This document shows positions 6,836-7,216 of a stretch of DNA of 7,216 nt, piece by piece (positions within the stretch are counted from its first letter, which is position 1; each line of letters begins with the position of its first letter). This DNA is from DASVXQ01 sp046727955 (GTDB taxonomy: Bacteria; Actinomycetota; CALGFH01). The DNA is taken from positions 1 through 7,216 of the forward strand of contig JBKPDO010000261.1 of NCBI GenBank assembly GCA_046727955.1. The letters are read 5' to 3'. The translations under genes were made by a program, and so were the position numbers. The notes below the pieces were generated by a model that saw only the letters and a list, made by a program, of their open reading frames with translations, was not told the origin of the DNA and searched no databases.

Positions 6836-6923
6836 GGACCGGGACTCCTCCGGGCTGCGGCTTGGACACCGTCAGCATCGGGGGAGTCCCACTCCGCTTG
6901 CTGGACTCCAACAGCCCACCCGA
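6836..6923 (-). promoter_or_regulatory. istA leader with ribosome binding site and repeated GGAGTCC motifs
   Basis: Between the right inverted end and istA, GGAGGAGT (6844-6851 on the minus strand) is a strong ribosome binding site. The 7-mer GGAGTCC, on either strand, occurs three times, at about 6842-6848, 6893-6899 and 6903-6909. One copy is part of a short palindrome (GGAGT-CCC-ACTCC). These may be extra IstA binding sites, which IS21 ends often have, or regulatory repeats. I could not identify a clear -10/-35 promoter. Confidence 0.4.
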
Positions 6924-6982
6924 GTGCTCAGGGTGGGGAGATTCAGGGATCGAGTCTGGGAAGTTTCCCGTGATCCTCAGCA
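6924..6982 (-). repeat. Right inverted end of the IS21 element
   Basis: The partner of 4178-4237. On the plus strand it contains AGGGTGGGGA, GATCGA and GTGATCC, each matching the left end in inverted orientation, and it ends in CA at 6982. The istA promoter is probably close to or within it. Confidence 0.75.
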
Positions 6983-7114
6983 GATTCTCCCATCGGCTGA
7001 CCCGTCTGTCTGATCACCTCTCCGGCCCCATGCCCAACGTCCATCTTCGGGGCCACCTCCCGTGCACAGAGGCCAACTAATCCGAAAATCCACGGTGAGT
7101 GGGCAGGCGGCAGC
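6983..7114. other. Spacer without a recognisable gene
   Basis: No convincing coding frame lies here on either strand, and nothing here resembles the missing N-terminus of the ATPase. The stretch around 7070-7092 (CCAACTAATCCGAAAATCC) is unusually AT-rich for the window. It could be the end of the neighbouring element or gene at the right edge, but no inverted partner is in view. Confidence 0.4.
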
Positions 7115-7131
7115 ACCCGGCGGAGCCGGGT
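7115..7131 (-). terminator. Short GC hairpin after the right-edge gene, possible terminator
   Basis: ACCCGGC (7115-7121) pairs with GCCGGGT (7125-7131) around a GGA loop. It starts 24 bases after the stop codon of the right-edge gene on the minus strand. There is no T-tract. The role is inferred from position. Confidence 0.35.
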
Positions 7132-7155
7132 CCAAGCAGAGCCGATGGGTGGCGG

Positions 7156-7216
7156 TCAGGCGGCGGGCTGCAGGGTGACCGTGTAGCCCAGCGCCTCCAG
7201 TTGGCGGACGTGGTTG
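7156..7216 (-). CDS. C-terminal end of a minus-strand gene cut by the right edge
   Basis: The visible part encodes NHVRQLEALGYTVTLQPAA followed by a TGA at 7156-7158. The codons are strongly G/C-ending, and a hairpin follows. The LGYTVTLxPAA ending recalls the C-termini of some actinobacterial transposases, which would suit this mobile-element cluster. With 19 residues in view the family cannot be assigned. Confidence 0.5.
   Translation of the reverse strand, partial: NHVRQLEALGYTVTLQPAA

Larger units (their letters stand above)
4178..6982 (-). mobile_element. IS21-family element with istA, istB and a zinc-ribbon passenger gene
   Basis: The element carries the standard IS21 pair, istA then istB, on the minus strand, plus a third overlapping gene. 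Its ends are imperfect inverted repeats that match over about 55 bases (4184-4237 against 6924-6976). Extending them outward to the nearest TG...CA pair, as IS21 elements usually have, gives TGTCAAGGATC at 4178 and its counterpart ending at 6982, a total of 2805 bp. The outermost few bases are less certain than the core match. I see no convincing target duplication: GGCGGCCG lies left and GATTCTCC right. The outer border may be slightly wrong, or the flanks may have been rearranged after insertion. The left end truncates the ATPase gene. istA and istB carry three single-base frame breaks in total. Confidence 0.85.

Noticed and set aside
5885..6973. Plus-strand open frame of about 362 residues opposite istA
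   Set aside because: It is an antisense shadow of istA with skewed composition, and it crosses the IS21 end.

Overview
The window is GC-rich throughout, uses mostly G/C-ending codons, and has GGAGG-type ribosome binding sites with ATG, GTG or TTG starts. The recognisable proteins resemble those of actinomycetes such as Frankia or Streptomyces relatives. The genus cannot be read from the sequence. This is an accessory, mobile-element-rich region, and every large gene in it lies on the minus strand.

Layout from left to right. Positions 1-981 are sparse. They hold the edge of a possible minus-strand gene (1-37), a plus-strand coding remnant ending at 496 with a hairpin after it, an AT-rich island of TTGTTCAG-like motifs (604-662), and a minus-strand coding remnant ending at 712 whose stop is followed by a perfect 13-bp hairpin. 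Positions 989-2538 are a complete IS4-family insertion sequence with 18-bp perfect terminal inverted repeats and a 10-bp target duplication. Positions 2629 to about 4177 are a P-loop ATPase followed by five 32-34 residue Sel1/TPR-like repeats. This gene has lost its 5' end and carries a frameshift. Positions about 4178-6982 are an IS21-family element with about 55-bp imperfect inverted ends, istA, istB and a third gene for a cysteine-rich zinc-ribbon protein. After 173 bp of mostly non-coding DNA, the right edge (7156-7216) holds the C-terminus of another minus-strand gene.

How it fits together: istA, istB and the zinc-ribbon gene overlap at GTGA-type junctions and read directly toward the truncated ATPase gene. 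The IS21 element therefore supplies whatever now lies upstream of the ATPase. The IS4 element sits in the short space behind the ATPase stop codon.

A main observation is that all four large genes need single-base corrections in short G/C runs to read through: the IS4 transposase one, the ATPase one, istB two and istA one. Each corrected length then becomes an exact multiple of three. This is either recent decay or a systematic indel error in the sequence. The main biological points of interest are the zinc-ribbon passenger of the IS21 element and the ATPase-Sel1 protein. I saw no CRISPR array, tRNA, rRNA or phage genes.
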